From a virus, in IMG/VR virus record IMGVR_UViG_3300028384_000675, positions 1-64,000 of that record: a stretch of 64,000 nt of DNA; one strand, 5' to 3'. Shown here one piece after another: positions 43,701 to 52,956 of this stretch (positions are counted from its first letter, which is position 1; every line of letters starts with the position of its first letter). Both the position numbers and the translations under genes were made by a program. The notes below the pieces were generated by a model. The model worked only from the letters and a program-made list of their open reading frames with translations, searched no databases and was not told the origin of the DNA.

Positions 43701-46700
43701 GTGTCATCAGATACTGTTAATGCGTTACTGGCACGAAGTGCTTGGGGACTAGTCTGCTCAACATACCGACCATCAAAGTCAGTCGTCAATGTCTGTCCAT
43801 CATTACGATTAGCAGTAAGAACTCCATTACCGGTATTAAATGATATTCCTGTAACGAAATAGTCAGTACCGATTGCGTCACTAATTGTAACAGATTCGGT
43901 TGTGCCATCTGCTCTCTTCAGAGTAATTGTGTCATTGTTAACCTGTAGCGCATCTGTTGGATGCAACGCCTGAACGTGTGAGGTTGTTACATAATCTCCG
44001 GCAGGTTGGTAACGCCCATCAATATCGATTGTGTTACCACCAGAAATACTGATCTGACCATTCGCTCCATTCCAACTCAGATTTTGATTCGGGAAGAAGT
44101 CGTCGTCAATTGTTACAGCATCTGTCGATCCGTCTGCCATGTGGAGTGTGATGGTATCGCCGCTGACTGTAAGAGGGTTCGTTGTTCTGAGTAACTGCGG
44201 ACTCTGACTATGTACGTATCGATCGTCGAGGTCAACAGAGAAATTGCCACCATCGTTTCTACCGATCGACAATACTCCATTCACATCATTAAATACGAAT
44301 GAGGTAGTGTATGTGTTTGTGTTAGCGTCCGAGATCGTTACTGATTCAACAGTGCCGTCTGCTCGAGTCAGAGTAATTGTATCATTGTTTACCGCAAGTG
44401 CCGCCCCTACAGGTAATGCTTGCGAACTTGTCTGATGAACATAACGACCATCAAGGTCAACTGAGTTTCCATTAGAAATCGAAAGAACACCAGTACCGCT
44501 GTGACCACCGCTGAAAGAAAGGTTTTGATAATGATAGTGCTCATCATCAAATGTAACTGATTCGTACGTCCCGTTCCCCTTATACAGGTAAATCGTGTCA
44601 CCAGATATTCTCAATGCATCAGTTGAATGTAACGCCTGCACTCCATCATTAGGAACATAACGTCCATCAAGGTTTACTGATGCTCCTGCTGCTCCGACAC
44701 CAGTCAACGAAAGAGTACCGCCATTAAATGTAGCAGCGTTGATGTAGAAGTTAGTGTTTGCATCACTAATCGTCACTTCATCCGTTGTCCCATCTGCAAG
44801 ATGAAGTGTTATCGTGTCATTGTTAACTGTCAGAGGGTTGGTCGCACGTAGTGCCTGAGGACTTGTCTGTTCAACATATCGACCGTCAAGACTCACCGAA
44901 GCGCCTGCGTCTCCGGTTCCAGTTAACGAAAGAGTACCATTACTAAACGAAGCGCCAGTGACGAAATCGTTTTCAGCACTAATCTCCAATGTATTCGTTG
45001 ACGTTGACAACGTTGTGGTTACATTATCACCACCAGAAACCGTGATAGTCTCACCAGATGATATCGATTCGGTTGACGAACCGTCAGTCAATTTCCAGTT
45101 CGAGTAATTATCGTATCTACCATCGAGACCGGCAGTCACTGAATTACCATCGTTGCGCGTTCCGGTCAATACACCATTCGATGTATTGAAAGACAGACCT
45201 GTGATGAAGTAGTCGGTACCAAGAGCGTCAGAAATGTCGTGACTTTCTGAGGTGCCGTCTGCTTTATTAATTGTAATTGTATCGTCGTTCACTTCCAGTG
45301 CGTTTGTCGGATGCAACGCTTGGGCACTTGTTGTTGTAACATAATTACCAACAGGTTGGTAGCGACCATCAAGACTTACCGAAGCGCCTGCAGATCCAGA
45401 TCCAGTTAGGGAGAGAGTACCACCAGTAAACGAGGCGCCAGTAATAAAATCATTATTGTCAACGATAGTAACTGCTTCGCGAGTACCATCACCCTTGTAT
45501 AGATAAATCGTGTCGCCGCTCGACCTTAATGCGTCAGTTGGGTGTAACGCTTGCGGTCCTGCTTTATCAACGAAATGACTTTCTAAATCAACAGTAAATG
45601 AACCACCGTCATTTCTTCCTATGGTCAGTTCACCATCGGTGCTTAGTGCAAGAGAAGTAATATAGGTGTTAGTGTTAGCATCGCTAATTGTTACAGATTC
45701 TGATGTACCATCGCCTTTGTAGATTGTAATTGTATCATTGTTAACTGCGATTGCGTTTGTAGAACGCAAAACCTGCGCGCTTGTAGTCTGAGTATATCGC
45801 CCATCGATATCAACAGTGTTTCCATCCGATATAGTCAACTCACCTGACGAAGCATTCCAAGAAAGCGTTTGATCGTCAGGATAAAACTCGTCGTCTATAT
45901 CAACGCTGATGGATGTACCGTCAGCACGATGTAATGTAATAGTGTCACCACTAATAGTCAGTGGAGTGTTAGCGCGTAGTGCCTGTACACTATTCTGATT
46001 GACATAACGTCCATCGAAGTTTGTTGAGACCGTATTCCCGTCATTACGAGATCCAATCAGCGTGCCACTACTAGTATTGAACGATAAACCTGTAATGAAA
46101 TAGTCAGTTCCGATTGCATCAATGATAGAATGAGATTCGAATGTACCATCTGCTTTGTAAAGAGTGATTGTATCGTCATTCACTTCTAATGCGTTAGTTG
46201 GATGCAATGCTTGAGCGCTGGTTTGTTCAACATAGCGTCCATCCAAACTAATTGTTACTAATCCAGCATCATTGCGATATGCGGTTAAGAGACCTGTTGT
46301 GGTATTAAATCCAACGCCAGTCAAGTAATTGTCGTTAACAGTTACCTGAACAGAATTTCCATCTGCTAGATTCAGAGTGATAGTGTCGTTAAGAACAGTG
46401 ATCGGGTTAGTTGGATCTAACGCCTGTGCGCTATTGGTAGTGACATAATTACCTGTTGGTTGATAACGACCATCAAGTGTCACATTCAGATCAGGTAATC
46501 CAGAACGTGATGCTGTTAGTACACCGTCCGATGAATTGAATGTCAAATTATTGACGAAGTTGTTAACATCTGAATCGTCAACAGTTACCTGAGCAGTATT
46601 TCCATCTGCTAGGTGAAGCGTAATTGTATCGTTGTCAACCGTTATAGGGTTGACAGAACGTAACGCTTGACTACTTTGGTTGTGCACATATCTGCTATCG

Positions 46701-49700
46701 AATCCGGTCGCGACAGTTTGACCGTCTCTTCGGAATCCAGTCAGAACACCTGTTGTTGGATTTAGCGAAATGCCAGTTAAGAAGTTATCGTTAACTGTAA
46801 CACTGACACTAGTGTCATCAGCAAGGTGTAATGTGATTGTGTCATCGCTGACTGTAAGAGGATTCGTTTCACGAAGAACCTGCTTTCCGCCCTTTATATC
46901 CTGTATCGTTGTTCTAATGGCATCGATGTCAGAGTCATTACCATCAACTCTTAGGTCGAGCGATGCGATATCATCGTCGTTTCCTAGGATCCTAGTGCCT
47001 AGTGCCGAGTCAGCGAGTTGTAATGAAACGATATCGCCAAGAACATCAACCAATACTGCAGAGTTTGAGTCCAGTCGATCTTCTGTGATTTCTATTCTTG
47101 AGATAACTGAATCAAAAGCAGTCAGGTTGTACAATGCGTTTGCTGCAATATCAGATTCTGCTGCTGTCATACGACCTTCAACTAAGTCGTGCTCACCGTG
47201 TAATTCGTTGATAGAAGGAATGATTACTTGGTTAACAGTGTCGAGTGGTCCAGACCCTAGTCTGCTCTGAAGATCTGCAACATCTGACTCGCCGACTGAG
47301 GTTCTTCCTTCAAGAGAATCTAAACGGTTCTCTGCTGAATCCATTCTCGGTTGAAGATCATCAAGAATATCTTCGGCGTCATCCATCTCCCCTTGTAGAG
47401 TACCGACGTCGGTATTCAGAGTTGATAGTATCGAAGAGTTATTCTCGATTAGTGTTTTGAGATCACTATCCGCGTCTCTGAACGCTTCAATGATTTCTAG
47501 GATTGTGTCCAGATCACCAGGAGCGCTGTCCAATAACCCATCAACTCTGCGGTTTACAGCGTCAATGTTAATTTGTAGTGCAGAGTCAGCATCATATCTC
47601 GTTTCCGCTTCTTGAGTTATGGCAGTACTGAGTTCAGAATCACGAAGAATTGCGCGTGCTATTTCCTGATCGATTAATATGTTGTTCGCTCGAATGTCTG
47701 TTGCATTCGAATCAATCATGCTGGTTAAATCTGCCTCGAGGTTGATAGATCGACTTAGACCTGAATCAATCTGACTTTGTAAATCTTTCTCAACATCCAA
47801 TGCACGATTCATTTCTGAGTCGATCAGGTCACTGAGAGTCTTGTTTATATTCGTCAGTCGAGATGTTGCCGAATCGATTCCGCTCTGTAGATCGCCTTCG
47901 GCAAGAATGGCACGAGTAATTTCATCAGCGATAGAAGTTGAGTTAGAGTCGATTCTACTGAGGAGGTCTGACTCCAAATTCACAGACCGCTCGAGTCCTG
48001 AGTCAATCTGACTTTGTAACCTTGCCTCGACGCCCTGCGCCCGAGTCATCTCAGAATCAATGAGATCAGAAAGTGTACGATTGATGTTTGTTAGGCGAGT
48101 GGTCGCAGAGTCAATCGCATCTTGTAGACCTTCTTCTGCCAAAATCGCTCTGCCTATTTCTTCAGCGATAGAGGTTGCGTTTGAGTCAATTCTTCCTAGT
48201 AAGTCAGATTCAAGGGTGACTGAACGTTCGAGTCCTGAGTCGATCTGACTTTGTAGCCTTGTTTCAACATCAATCGCTCGGCGAGTCTCAGAATCAATTA
48301 GGTCGCTCAATGCTTTGTTGATGTCAGTGACTCTTGTAGACTCGGAGTCAATCAGATCTTGTAAATCGCCTTCCGCTTCAATTGCTCGTGCGATCTCGTC
48401 AGCGATAGAAGTTGAGTTAGAGTCGATTCTGCTGAGAAGGTCAGATTCAAGGTTCAGCGTACGACTTAAACCTGAATCAATTTGACTTTGTAAAGATCCT
48501 TCTACTGCTAAAGCGCGAGTCATCTCAGAATCAATTAGGTCGCTGAGAGTTTGATTGATGTTGGTTAGTCTTAGTGATGCTGAGTCAATCAGATCTTGTA
48601 GTTCACCATCAACACGAATCGCTCTGGTAATCTCTGAGTCAATCGCTGCTGTGTTCGCATCAATATCGAGACGAATATCTGAGTCAGCGTTGATAGAAAG
48701 CGACAGACTCGAATCGATCAGATCTCGCAAGAAACGCTCTGCGTCAATGGCACGACTCAACTCAGAATCAATAAGTCCTCTCAATTCTGATTCGGCATCT
48801 AGAGCACGGTTCATTTCTGAATCAATAAGACCATCCAGAGTTTGATTGATGTTGGTTAGTCGCAGTGTTGCCGAGTCAATCTGACTTTGAAGATTACCTT
48901 CGACTCTGATTGCTCGTTGCGTTTCCGAGTCTATCATGCTGGTCAGGTCTGATTCTAAATTAAGTGTTCGACCTAAACCTGAGTCAATCTGACTTTGAAG
49001 GTTTCCTTCGATTCCGATTGCTCGTTGAGACTCAGAGTCGATCAGATCACTGAGAGTCTTATTAATATTTGATAAGCGAGCAGTTGCTGAGTCGATTGCT
49101 GTTTCGGCATCATCCAGTCTGCTCTCTGCCGAGTCCATTCTTGCAGTCAGAGAAGTAACCTCTCCTGATCGCAATCCAATAATTTCGTTATCGGTATACG
49201 TGTTCGCTTCTTGTTTCGCTGTAGCAATACGGGAGGTAATTGTGTTTCCTGCTGTACCGTCTACAGTCGCGTCACCGATCATTAATGCATCGCGTTGACG
49301 AGTGTACAGTCGCGCAGCAGAAAGGGTAGCAGAGTCTCCTACCGCCCTGAGCGATTCCTCTTGCTCGATTCTATCAATCAGTTCTTCTCGGGCAGAATCA
49401 ATGTTGCCTTGTAGGTCTTCTCCGACTGAGAGGCGATTTAAAACTTCTTGGTCAATTCTTGCATTGATATCAGAATCAGCAGCAGATCGTAGACTCGCTT
49501 CTGTATTGACACTTGTATTAATCGCGTCCTGTAAGTCAGAGTCTGCTGCTCTTCGCGCAGCAATTTCCTGATCAATTCGTACGCCAAGCGCGGAGTCACC
49601 TGCCAATCGCTCGCTCGTTTCGTCAGATACGCGAGTTGTGTTAGATGAAACGAGTTGCCTTACATCGCTGTCGACTTCATTAAGATAGTTGACGATTTCA

Positions 49701-51496
49701 GTCAACGAGTCTATAGCAGCAGGATCTGTGTTGGTTATGACGTTATTAATCTTGTCTTCGATACGCTGTTCTTCACCCTTTGCGCGCAGTTCTTCTGCGT
49801 CAATCTGTGCTCGTAGGTCAGAGTCTGCTGCGATTCTAGCAGAGTTTTCGATACCGACAGTGTTCGCTGCTTGCTGTATAGCATAGTCTCGTGCCGAGTC
49901 AATTCTTTCTACAACAGTGTTACCAGAAGTACCATCAATTGATGCGTCACCAATGAGTAGCGTGTCATGCGCCTTCGCGCTCGCGAGTGTATCCGAGTCG
50001 CCCTGATTAATTAAATCTGTCAAATCTTGGCGTAATGATTGCTCATCAGCAAGACGAGAGGTTCTTTCGGAATCAAGCGAACTGGTTAGTTCTGACAGCG
50101 CATCGATACGTGCTGAGATTTCTGAATCAAGTCCAGTTTGTATATTTTCATTGTCATCAATTCTATCCGATCGTTCAGAGTCAAGTAAATCGAGCAGGTC
50201 TTCGATTGCATCAAGGCGGTTTGATGTTTCTGAATCAACTTTAGAAGAGAGATTAGAAATAGCAAGGGAAAGTGCTCTCGCTTCTGAGTCAAGGTTGCTT
50301 TGTACCGCAGCGTCACCTAAAATCCTTGCGCCGCGCTCAGAGTCGATTAAACCTAAAAGATCAGCATCTGCTTGTATTCTATCTGCACGTTCTGAATCTA
50401 AGTTTGAGGACGCGCCTTGAATTGAGTTAATTCTGTCAAATCTTTCTGAGTCGAGTTCTGCCAATAAGTCTTCTATCGCATCGAAGCGATCTTCTTTTTC
50501 AGAATCCAGTTGCGCCAGTATGCTTTCGATTGCGTCAAGACGATCATCTTTTTCTGAGTCAAGTCGCGAGATAAGGTCATTGATTGCTGCGAAACGATCG
50601 CTCTTCTCTGAGTCGAGATCGCCAGAAAGTGCACTAAGTGCATCTATTCTAGCATTCGTTTCTGCTGTCAAATCAGAATCAAGGTTGGCGTCACCCTGTT
50701 GCCTTGCTGCTATTTCTATTTGTAACGCAGAGTCAAGGGAAAGGATTGCTTCTTCGTTGGTTGAAACTCGATTAGTAAGCAACCCGAGATTGATATTTGT
50801 AAGATCAATTCTAGATGACAGATCAGTGTCAAGCGAAGCAACTGTATTGGTGAGCGTTGTAATACCACCCTCGGCAACTCCCATACGAGAATTTAAATTG
50901 CTCAACGTTGAATTATTGTTGCCAATATCTCTGTTAACGTCAATCTTAAATTGATCAAACTCACCTTCTAATGATTCGAGGTTGTCGCTGTCAATGTTTA
51001 ATCGTTCTACAAGAGGAAGGGTCGCTGTCGCAATTACATCGTTAATAAATGCAGAGTCTTTTGAATAGATATCGTATCGCAGACCTTCGATTTTATCATT
51101 AAGTGCACCAACACCCATCTCTGCCATGGTGTCGACAACATAACCTCGGATCGCACCAGAGGTAGGAATCGTAGAGTCGAGCGTTAGAAAATCGTCAGCA
51201 TTATCTACAATGCCATTTACTGTAACTTGTGTGACGTGATCGCGTAATTTACCAAAACTTAATTCACCTGTCGCACGAACGTCTCCACCAACCTCAATAT
51301 CATTATTGACGATCAGGTCTTGACTAACAACCGCATCATTACCGACATCGGTAACGTTCTTAACAGTGTCAGCAAATAAATTTTCCTTTCTTACTTTCTT
51401 GGTTCTGCCACCGTCGCTTGCATCGTTGACAATCAGGGTGTCTTTATCACCAACCTGATCCAATTCTTGTAATTGCGATATTTTTACGTCTGTCAT
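40709..51496 (-). CDS. giant tail fibre with C-terminal S74 chaperone domain
   Basis: A 3595-residue fibre. The N-terminal 130 residues (MTDVKISQLQELDQVGDKDT onward) match the shorter fibre at 36650. Residues about 150-1480 are repeats of D-S-E-x-x-x-R-I-x-x-x-x-x-L, likely a trimeric coiled-coil shaft. From about 1520 to 3300 come more than twenty repeats of 50-75 residues with the pattern ALRATNPLTVNNDTITLHLADGT-like strands, then NFITGASF...GTLSL...DGRY. The C-terminal 100 residues (SDEKLKENITVVENAVDKVQ, GVEFTWKKDGEKSAGVIAQD, then a coiled end) are an intramolecular chaperone of the peptidase S74 type that trimerises fibres and then cuts itself off. It has its own late promoter. Confidence 0.93.
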   Translation of the reverse strand: MTDVKISQLQELDQVGDKDTLIVNDASDGGRTKKVRKENLFADTVKNVTDVGNDAVVSQDLIVNNDIEVGGDVRATGELSFGKLRDHVTQVTVNGIVDNADDFLTLDSTIPTSGAIRGYVVDTMAEMGVGALNDKIEGLRYDIYSKDSAFINDVIATATLPLVERLNIDSDNLESLEGEFDQFKIDVNRDIGNNNSTLSNLNSRMGVAEGGITTLTNTVASLDTDLSSRIDLTNINLGLLTNRVSTNEEAILSLDSALQIEIAARQQGDANLDSDLTAETNARIDALSALSGDLDSEKSDRFAAINDLISRLDSEKDDRLDAIESILAQLDSEKEDRFDAIEDLLAELDSERFDRINSIQGASSNLDSERADRIQADADLLGLIDSERGARILGDAAVQSNLDSEARALSLAISNLSSKVDSETSNRLDAIEDLLDLLDSERSDRIDDNENIQTGLDSEISARIDALSELTSSLDSERTSRLADEQSLRQDLTDLINQGDSDTLASAKAHDTLLIGDASIDGTSGNTVVERIDSARDYAIQQAANTVGIENSARIAADSDLRAQIDAEELRAKGEEQRIEDKINNVITNTDPAAIDSLTEIVNYLNEVDSDVRQLVSSNTTRVSDETSERLAGDSALGVRIDQEIAARRAADSDLQDAINTSVNTEASLRSAADSDINARIDQEVLNRLSVGEDLQGNIDSAREELIDRIEQEESLRAVGDSATLSAARLYTRQRDALMIGDATVDGTAGNTITSRIATAKQEANTYTDNEIIGLRSGEVTSLTARMDSAESRLDDAETAIDSATARLSNINKTLSDLIDSESQRAIGIEGNLQSQIDSGLGRTLNLESDLTSMIDSETQRAIRVEGNLQSQIDSATLRLTNINQTLDGLIDSEMNRALDAESELRGLIDSELSRAIDAERFLRDLIDSSLSLSINADSDIRLDIDANTAAIDSEITRAIRVDGELQDLIDSASLRLTNINQTLSDLIDSEMTRALAVEGSLQSQIDSGLSRTLNLESDLLSRIDSNSTSIADEIARAIEAEGDLQDLIDSESTRVTDINKALSDLIDSETRRAIDVETRLQSQIDSGLERSVTLESDLLGRIDSNATSIAEEIGRAILAEEGLQDAIDSATTRLTNINRTLSDLIDSEMTRAQGVEARLQSQIDSGLERSVNLESDLLSRIDSNSTSIADEITRAILAEGDLQSGIDSATSRLTNINKTLSDLIDSEMNRALDVEKDLQSQIDSGLSRSINLEADLTSMIDSNATDIRANNILIDQEIARAILRDSELSTAITQEAETRYDADSALQINIDAVNRRVDGLLDSAPGDLDTILEIIEAFRDADSDLKTLIENNSSILSTLNTDVGTLQGEMDDAEDILDDLQPRMDSAENRLDSLEGRTSVGESDVADLQSRLGSGPLDTVNQVIIPSINELHGEHDLVEGRMTAAESDIAANALYNLTAFDSVISRIEITEDRLDSNSAVLVDVLGDIVSLQLADSALGTRILGNDDDIASLDLRVDGNDSDIDAIRTTIQDIKGGKQVLRETNPLTVSDDTITLHLADDTSVSVTVNDNFLTGISLNPTTGVLTGFRRDGQTVATGFDSRYVHNQSSQALRSVNPITVDNDTITLHLADGNTAQVTVDDSDVNNFVNNLTFNSSDGVLTASRSGLPDLNVTLDGRYQPTGNYVTTNSAQALDPTNPITVLNDTITLNLADGNSVQVTVNDNYLTGVGFNTTTGLLTAYRNDAGLVTISLDGRYVEQTSAQALHPTNALEVNDDTITLYKADGTFESHSIIDAIGTDYFITGLSFNTSSGTLIGSRNDGNTVSTNFDGRYVNQNSVQALRANTPLTISGDTITLHRADGTSISVDIDDEFYPDDQTLSWNASSGELTISDGNTVDIDGRYTQTTSAQVLRSTNAIAVNNDTITIYKGDGTSESVTISDANTNTYITSLALSTDGELTIGRNDGGSFTVDLESHFVDKAGPQALHPTDALRSSGDTIYLYKGDGTREAVTIVDNNDFITGASFTGGTLSLTGSGSAGASVSLDGRYQPVGNYVTTTSAQALHPTNALEVNDDTITINKADGTSESHDISDALGTDYFITGLSFNTSNGVLTGTRNDGNSVTAGLDGRYDNYSNWKLTDGSSTESISSGETITVSGGDNVTTTLSTSTNTLEISAENDFVTGASFSNGTLSLTGTGDAGASVSLDGRYVEQTSPQALRATNPLTVNNDTITLHLADGTTDEVTISDANTNFYINAATFNGGTLSLTGVGAAGASVNLDGRYVPNDGVQALHSTDALRISGDTIYLYKGNGTYESVTFDDEHYHYQNLSFSGGHSGTGVLSISNGNSVDLDGRYVHQTSSQALPVGAALAVNNDTITLTRADGTVESVTISDANTNTYTTSFVFNDVNGVLSIGRNDGGNFSVDLDDRYVHSQSPQLLRTTNPLTVSGDTITLHMADGSTDAVTIDDDFFPNQNLSWNGANGQISISGGNTIDIDGRYQPAGDYVTTSHVQALHPTDALQVNNDTITLKRADGTTESVTISDAIGTDYFVTGISFNTGNGVLTANRNDGQTLTTDFDGRYVEQTSPQALRASNALTVSDDTITIHKGDGTSESVTISDYFEYDDQTLSWNGTTGKLTISDGNTVDLDGRYLLQGTYDNYVSWSLSDGSTSQEVTSLDLIKVVGGTNVTTSLNTTDNQLTISATDTNNYLSSVSWNASTDEITFGRNGLSSLSVDLGLAERFDKYDRWKISDGTNHEYIYSNDTLKVVGSGDVSTTYTASTNTLSIGSTNTYVDGASFNSSNDVLTLSRHSMSDVTVDLGLTERFDKYTSWTITDGTHDEAVTSGQSVKFEGAGAASTTYYAASNTLRITSTDTNDFITGASFSTGTGILSLTGTGGAGASVDLDGRYLLQGTYDNYVSWNLKNGSTTEAVTSGETIEFAGSGASSVSYNATSKKVTISSTDTNNYVNSASFSGGVLALGGVGAAGASVSLDGRYQLAGSYDNYNHWKVKVGSNNTDNIYSGNTLKFLSGGATSLGYNAETNTVTISSTDTNTDTNYYVDGASFNDTNGILTLSRAGLGDVTVDLDGRYATSNTDTTYDLYASTSANIDGAAITLDPSTGTSDQVWLKGGNNVSVSRVSSNQINIASTDTNNYVSSASYSAGSGKLTLHRAGLSSIDVTIGSNSNNYLDGASFNTGNGELTLSRSGGMSNVVVDLDGRYSTTDTNTTYSQATSSTLGLVKIGYNENGQNYPVELSNGQMYVNVPWTDTNTDTNTNRLTTFTVEDGDGTAVTMSHGKRFKFVEAAASVSGSSNYINMNWVDTSPGSTGDPYDLAISHNKTDRTNTTNSTSPGYSGSFTVVDNITTNPEGHITAVNTKTVSLPAAASGGSTDYINAASFNTGSGVLSLTGTGSAGASVDLDGRYYIRGDHIDLNDDKKVQFGTGDDYEISFDGSHLYIHQNQVSTNDIYISDVANANKFFFNVSTGDFHADGDIIAYSNSVSDEKLKENITVVENAVDKVQQLRGVEFTWKKDGEKSAGVIAQDVEKVLPQAVKEKDIMGEGEVVKTVNYDTMSALFIEAIKEQQEQIEALKAEIKALKG

Positions 51497-51529
51497 CTTA
51501 AACTGATCCTGGTGAGTAGTTATACAAGA

Positions 51530-51537
51530 TCTATTTA
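51530..51537 (-). promoter_or_regulatory. T4-type late promoter of the giant fibre
   Basis: Exact TATAAATA on the minus strand, 34 bases before the giant fibre ATG and just after a strong terminator. Confidence 0.78.
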
Positions 51538-51551
51538 TAAGATATTGAAAT

Positions 51552-51578
51552 AAAAAAAGGGGACCGAAGTCCCCTTTT
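51552..51578 (-). terminator. intrinsic terminator with TTCG loop
   Basis: Minus strand: AAAAGGGGAC, loop TTCG, GTCCCCTTTT with further T, giving a 10-bp stem and a run of seven T. It ends the propeller-protein transcript. Confidence 0.88.
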
Positions 51579-51601
51579 AGATTATCAATAGTGATGCCGG
51601 T

Positions 51602-52891
51602 TTAGAACTTGAGATAGCACATTACGATCTCATGACTTGAGTTAGAAGTTCTATTTTTTACGCCCACCATACCGATGACCGACTCACTAACCTTATAGAA
51701 AGACTCAGGTTGTGTTGTCATTGGTGTTACGCTCGGTGTACTGAATGTTACAGTGCCAGAAGTGGCAGGAGAGCAGATTAGAGTGTTGCCCGAACCTGGT
51801 TTTAATACTCGGATTCTATAATTATATGGATTCCTAAATTGATCATCAGACCATTGATCGGTGGTATTGTTAGCCCCATGATTCGAATGAATATAAACCA
51901 TTGTCTTCTCATCGTCGTTACCAAGTTGATGCCATTCTAGGTAACTTGAATCGATTCTATAGTCGCGCGCTATATCATTGGCGAAACTTAGTTCTGAGGT
52001 CACATTATTACTATTAGTGCCATAACCGCGTACATATCCAACCCCTTCACCGACCATATACCAGTCGGACGTCGAGTATGCAATAGGCAGTGAATTCACC
52101 AGATCTGCCAAATCAGCATCCTGAGGTGATCCACCGGTTCTCGCCATCACATCGTATACTTGACTTCCGGAGAAATTGCTACGGAAAATCATATACCCAT
52201 TCGAGCTGCTGACTGAGCTGTTGGAGTTCAAGTAATAGGTTATAAAGAATTGTCCTGGCGTAGATTTAACTTCTTTCATACTTACCCAACCGTAAATTCT
52301 GTTGTTAGTTTCCATAAATTGTCCTGAACCAGGAACACTCATGGCGGTAACAGACATATTATCGCTAGTCGTACTGAATGAAATTTTATCAAGATGACAA
52401 TACGTGTAACCAGTAGAAGATCTATATTCTGGCCAACCGAAGGCAACTTGGTTCTCGGCAACTTGTTCAAACATCACACTCATATACTGCGGGGCAATAA
52501 TACTAGGAATGGTGTATTCGTCATCTACCTGATACATATTGTTGTCATCATCAGCATCAATTCGAATCGGGTACACATTGGCAGATGTGTTCGACTGAAC
52601 TAAAATTGCAACTGTGTTGTCATTAAGTTTTGCGACTCGAAGTCCATAATGTGAACTAGTAGTAGTTGTCGGCGCGATACCTGCGATAGATTGCGTTTTT
52701 TGAATTGTAATGGAAGGGGAACTTGTTCCTTCTCCGGTTACAGTGTAAAGGCAACCAAATACGTGGTTCGGATTAGTTTGAGCATAAACAACAAAATATT
52801 GACCATTGCCCATTTGACAATATCCAGCAGTCGACAGGTCAACAATGGATCCGCCGTCAACTGGGATTGGAGTTAAAGATACTTGTGACAT
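51602..52891 (-). CDS. putative beta-propeller virion protein
   Basis: A 429-residue protein starting MSQVSLTPIPVDGGSIVDLS. It is beta-rich, with recurring units of the form hydrophobic-L-x-D-N-T-V-A-I-L-V (VAKLNDNTVAILVQ), QYFVVYAQTNPNH, VAFGWPEY, FFITYYL and KTMVYIHSNH, spaced about 55-65 residues apart, which suggests a beta-propeller of six or seven blades. No family named with certainty. It stands as a single-gene unit with a late promoter upstream and terminator downstream, between two giant adhesion proteins, so a receptor-binding or enzymatic tail role is plausible. Confidence 0.82.
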   Translation of the reverse strand: MSQVSLTPIPVDGGSIVDLSTAGYCQMGNGQYFVVYAQTNPNHVFGCLYTVTGEGTSSPSITIQKTQSIAGIAPTTTTSSHYGLRVAKLNDNTVAILVQSNTSANVYPIRIDADDDNNMYQVDDEYTIPSIIAPQYMSVMFEQVAENQVAFGWPEYRSSTGYTYCHLDKISFSTTSDNMSVTAMSVPGSGQFMETNNRIYGWVSMKEVKSTPGQFFITYYLNSNSSVSSSNGYMIFRSNFSGSQVYDVMARTGGSPQDADLADLVNSLPIAYSTSDWYMVGEGVGYVRGYGTNSNNVTSELSFANDIARDYRIDSSYLEWHQLGNDDEKTMVYIHSNHGANNTTDQWSDDQFRNPYNYRIRVLKPGSGNTLICSPATSGTVTFSTPSVTPMTTQPESFYKVSESVIGMVGVKNRTSNSSHEIVMCYLKF

Positions 52892-52916
52892 TTGCTGTCT
52901 CCTTAAAGGTTTTGTT

Positions 52917-52924
52917 TATTTATA
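52917..52924 (-). promoter_or_regulatory. T4-type late promoter of the propeller protein
   Basis: Exact TATAAATA on the minus strand, 25 bases before the ATG at 52891. Confidence 0.78.
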
Positions 52925-52956
52925 GTTTTTTCGTTGTTACGCTGGAACTAATCCAG

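Noticed and set aside
47900-50900. Short periodic direct repeats that look like a repeat array
   Set aside because: The spacing is a multiple of three and follows the coding repeats of the giant fibre shaft; there are no unique spacers between identical repeats as a CRISPR would need.
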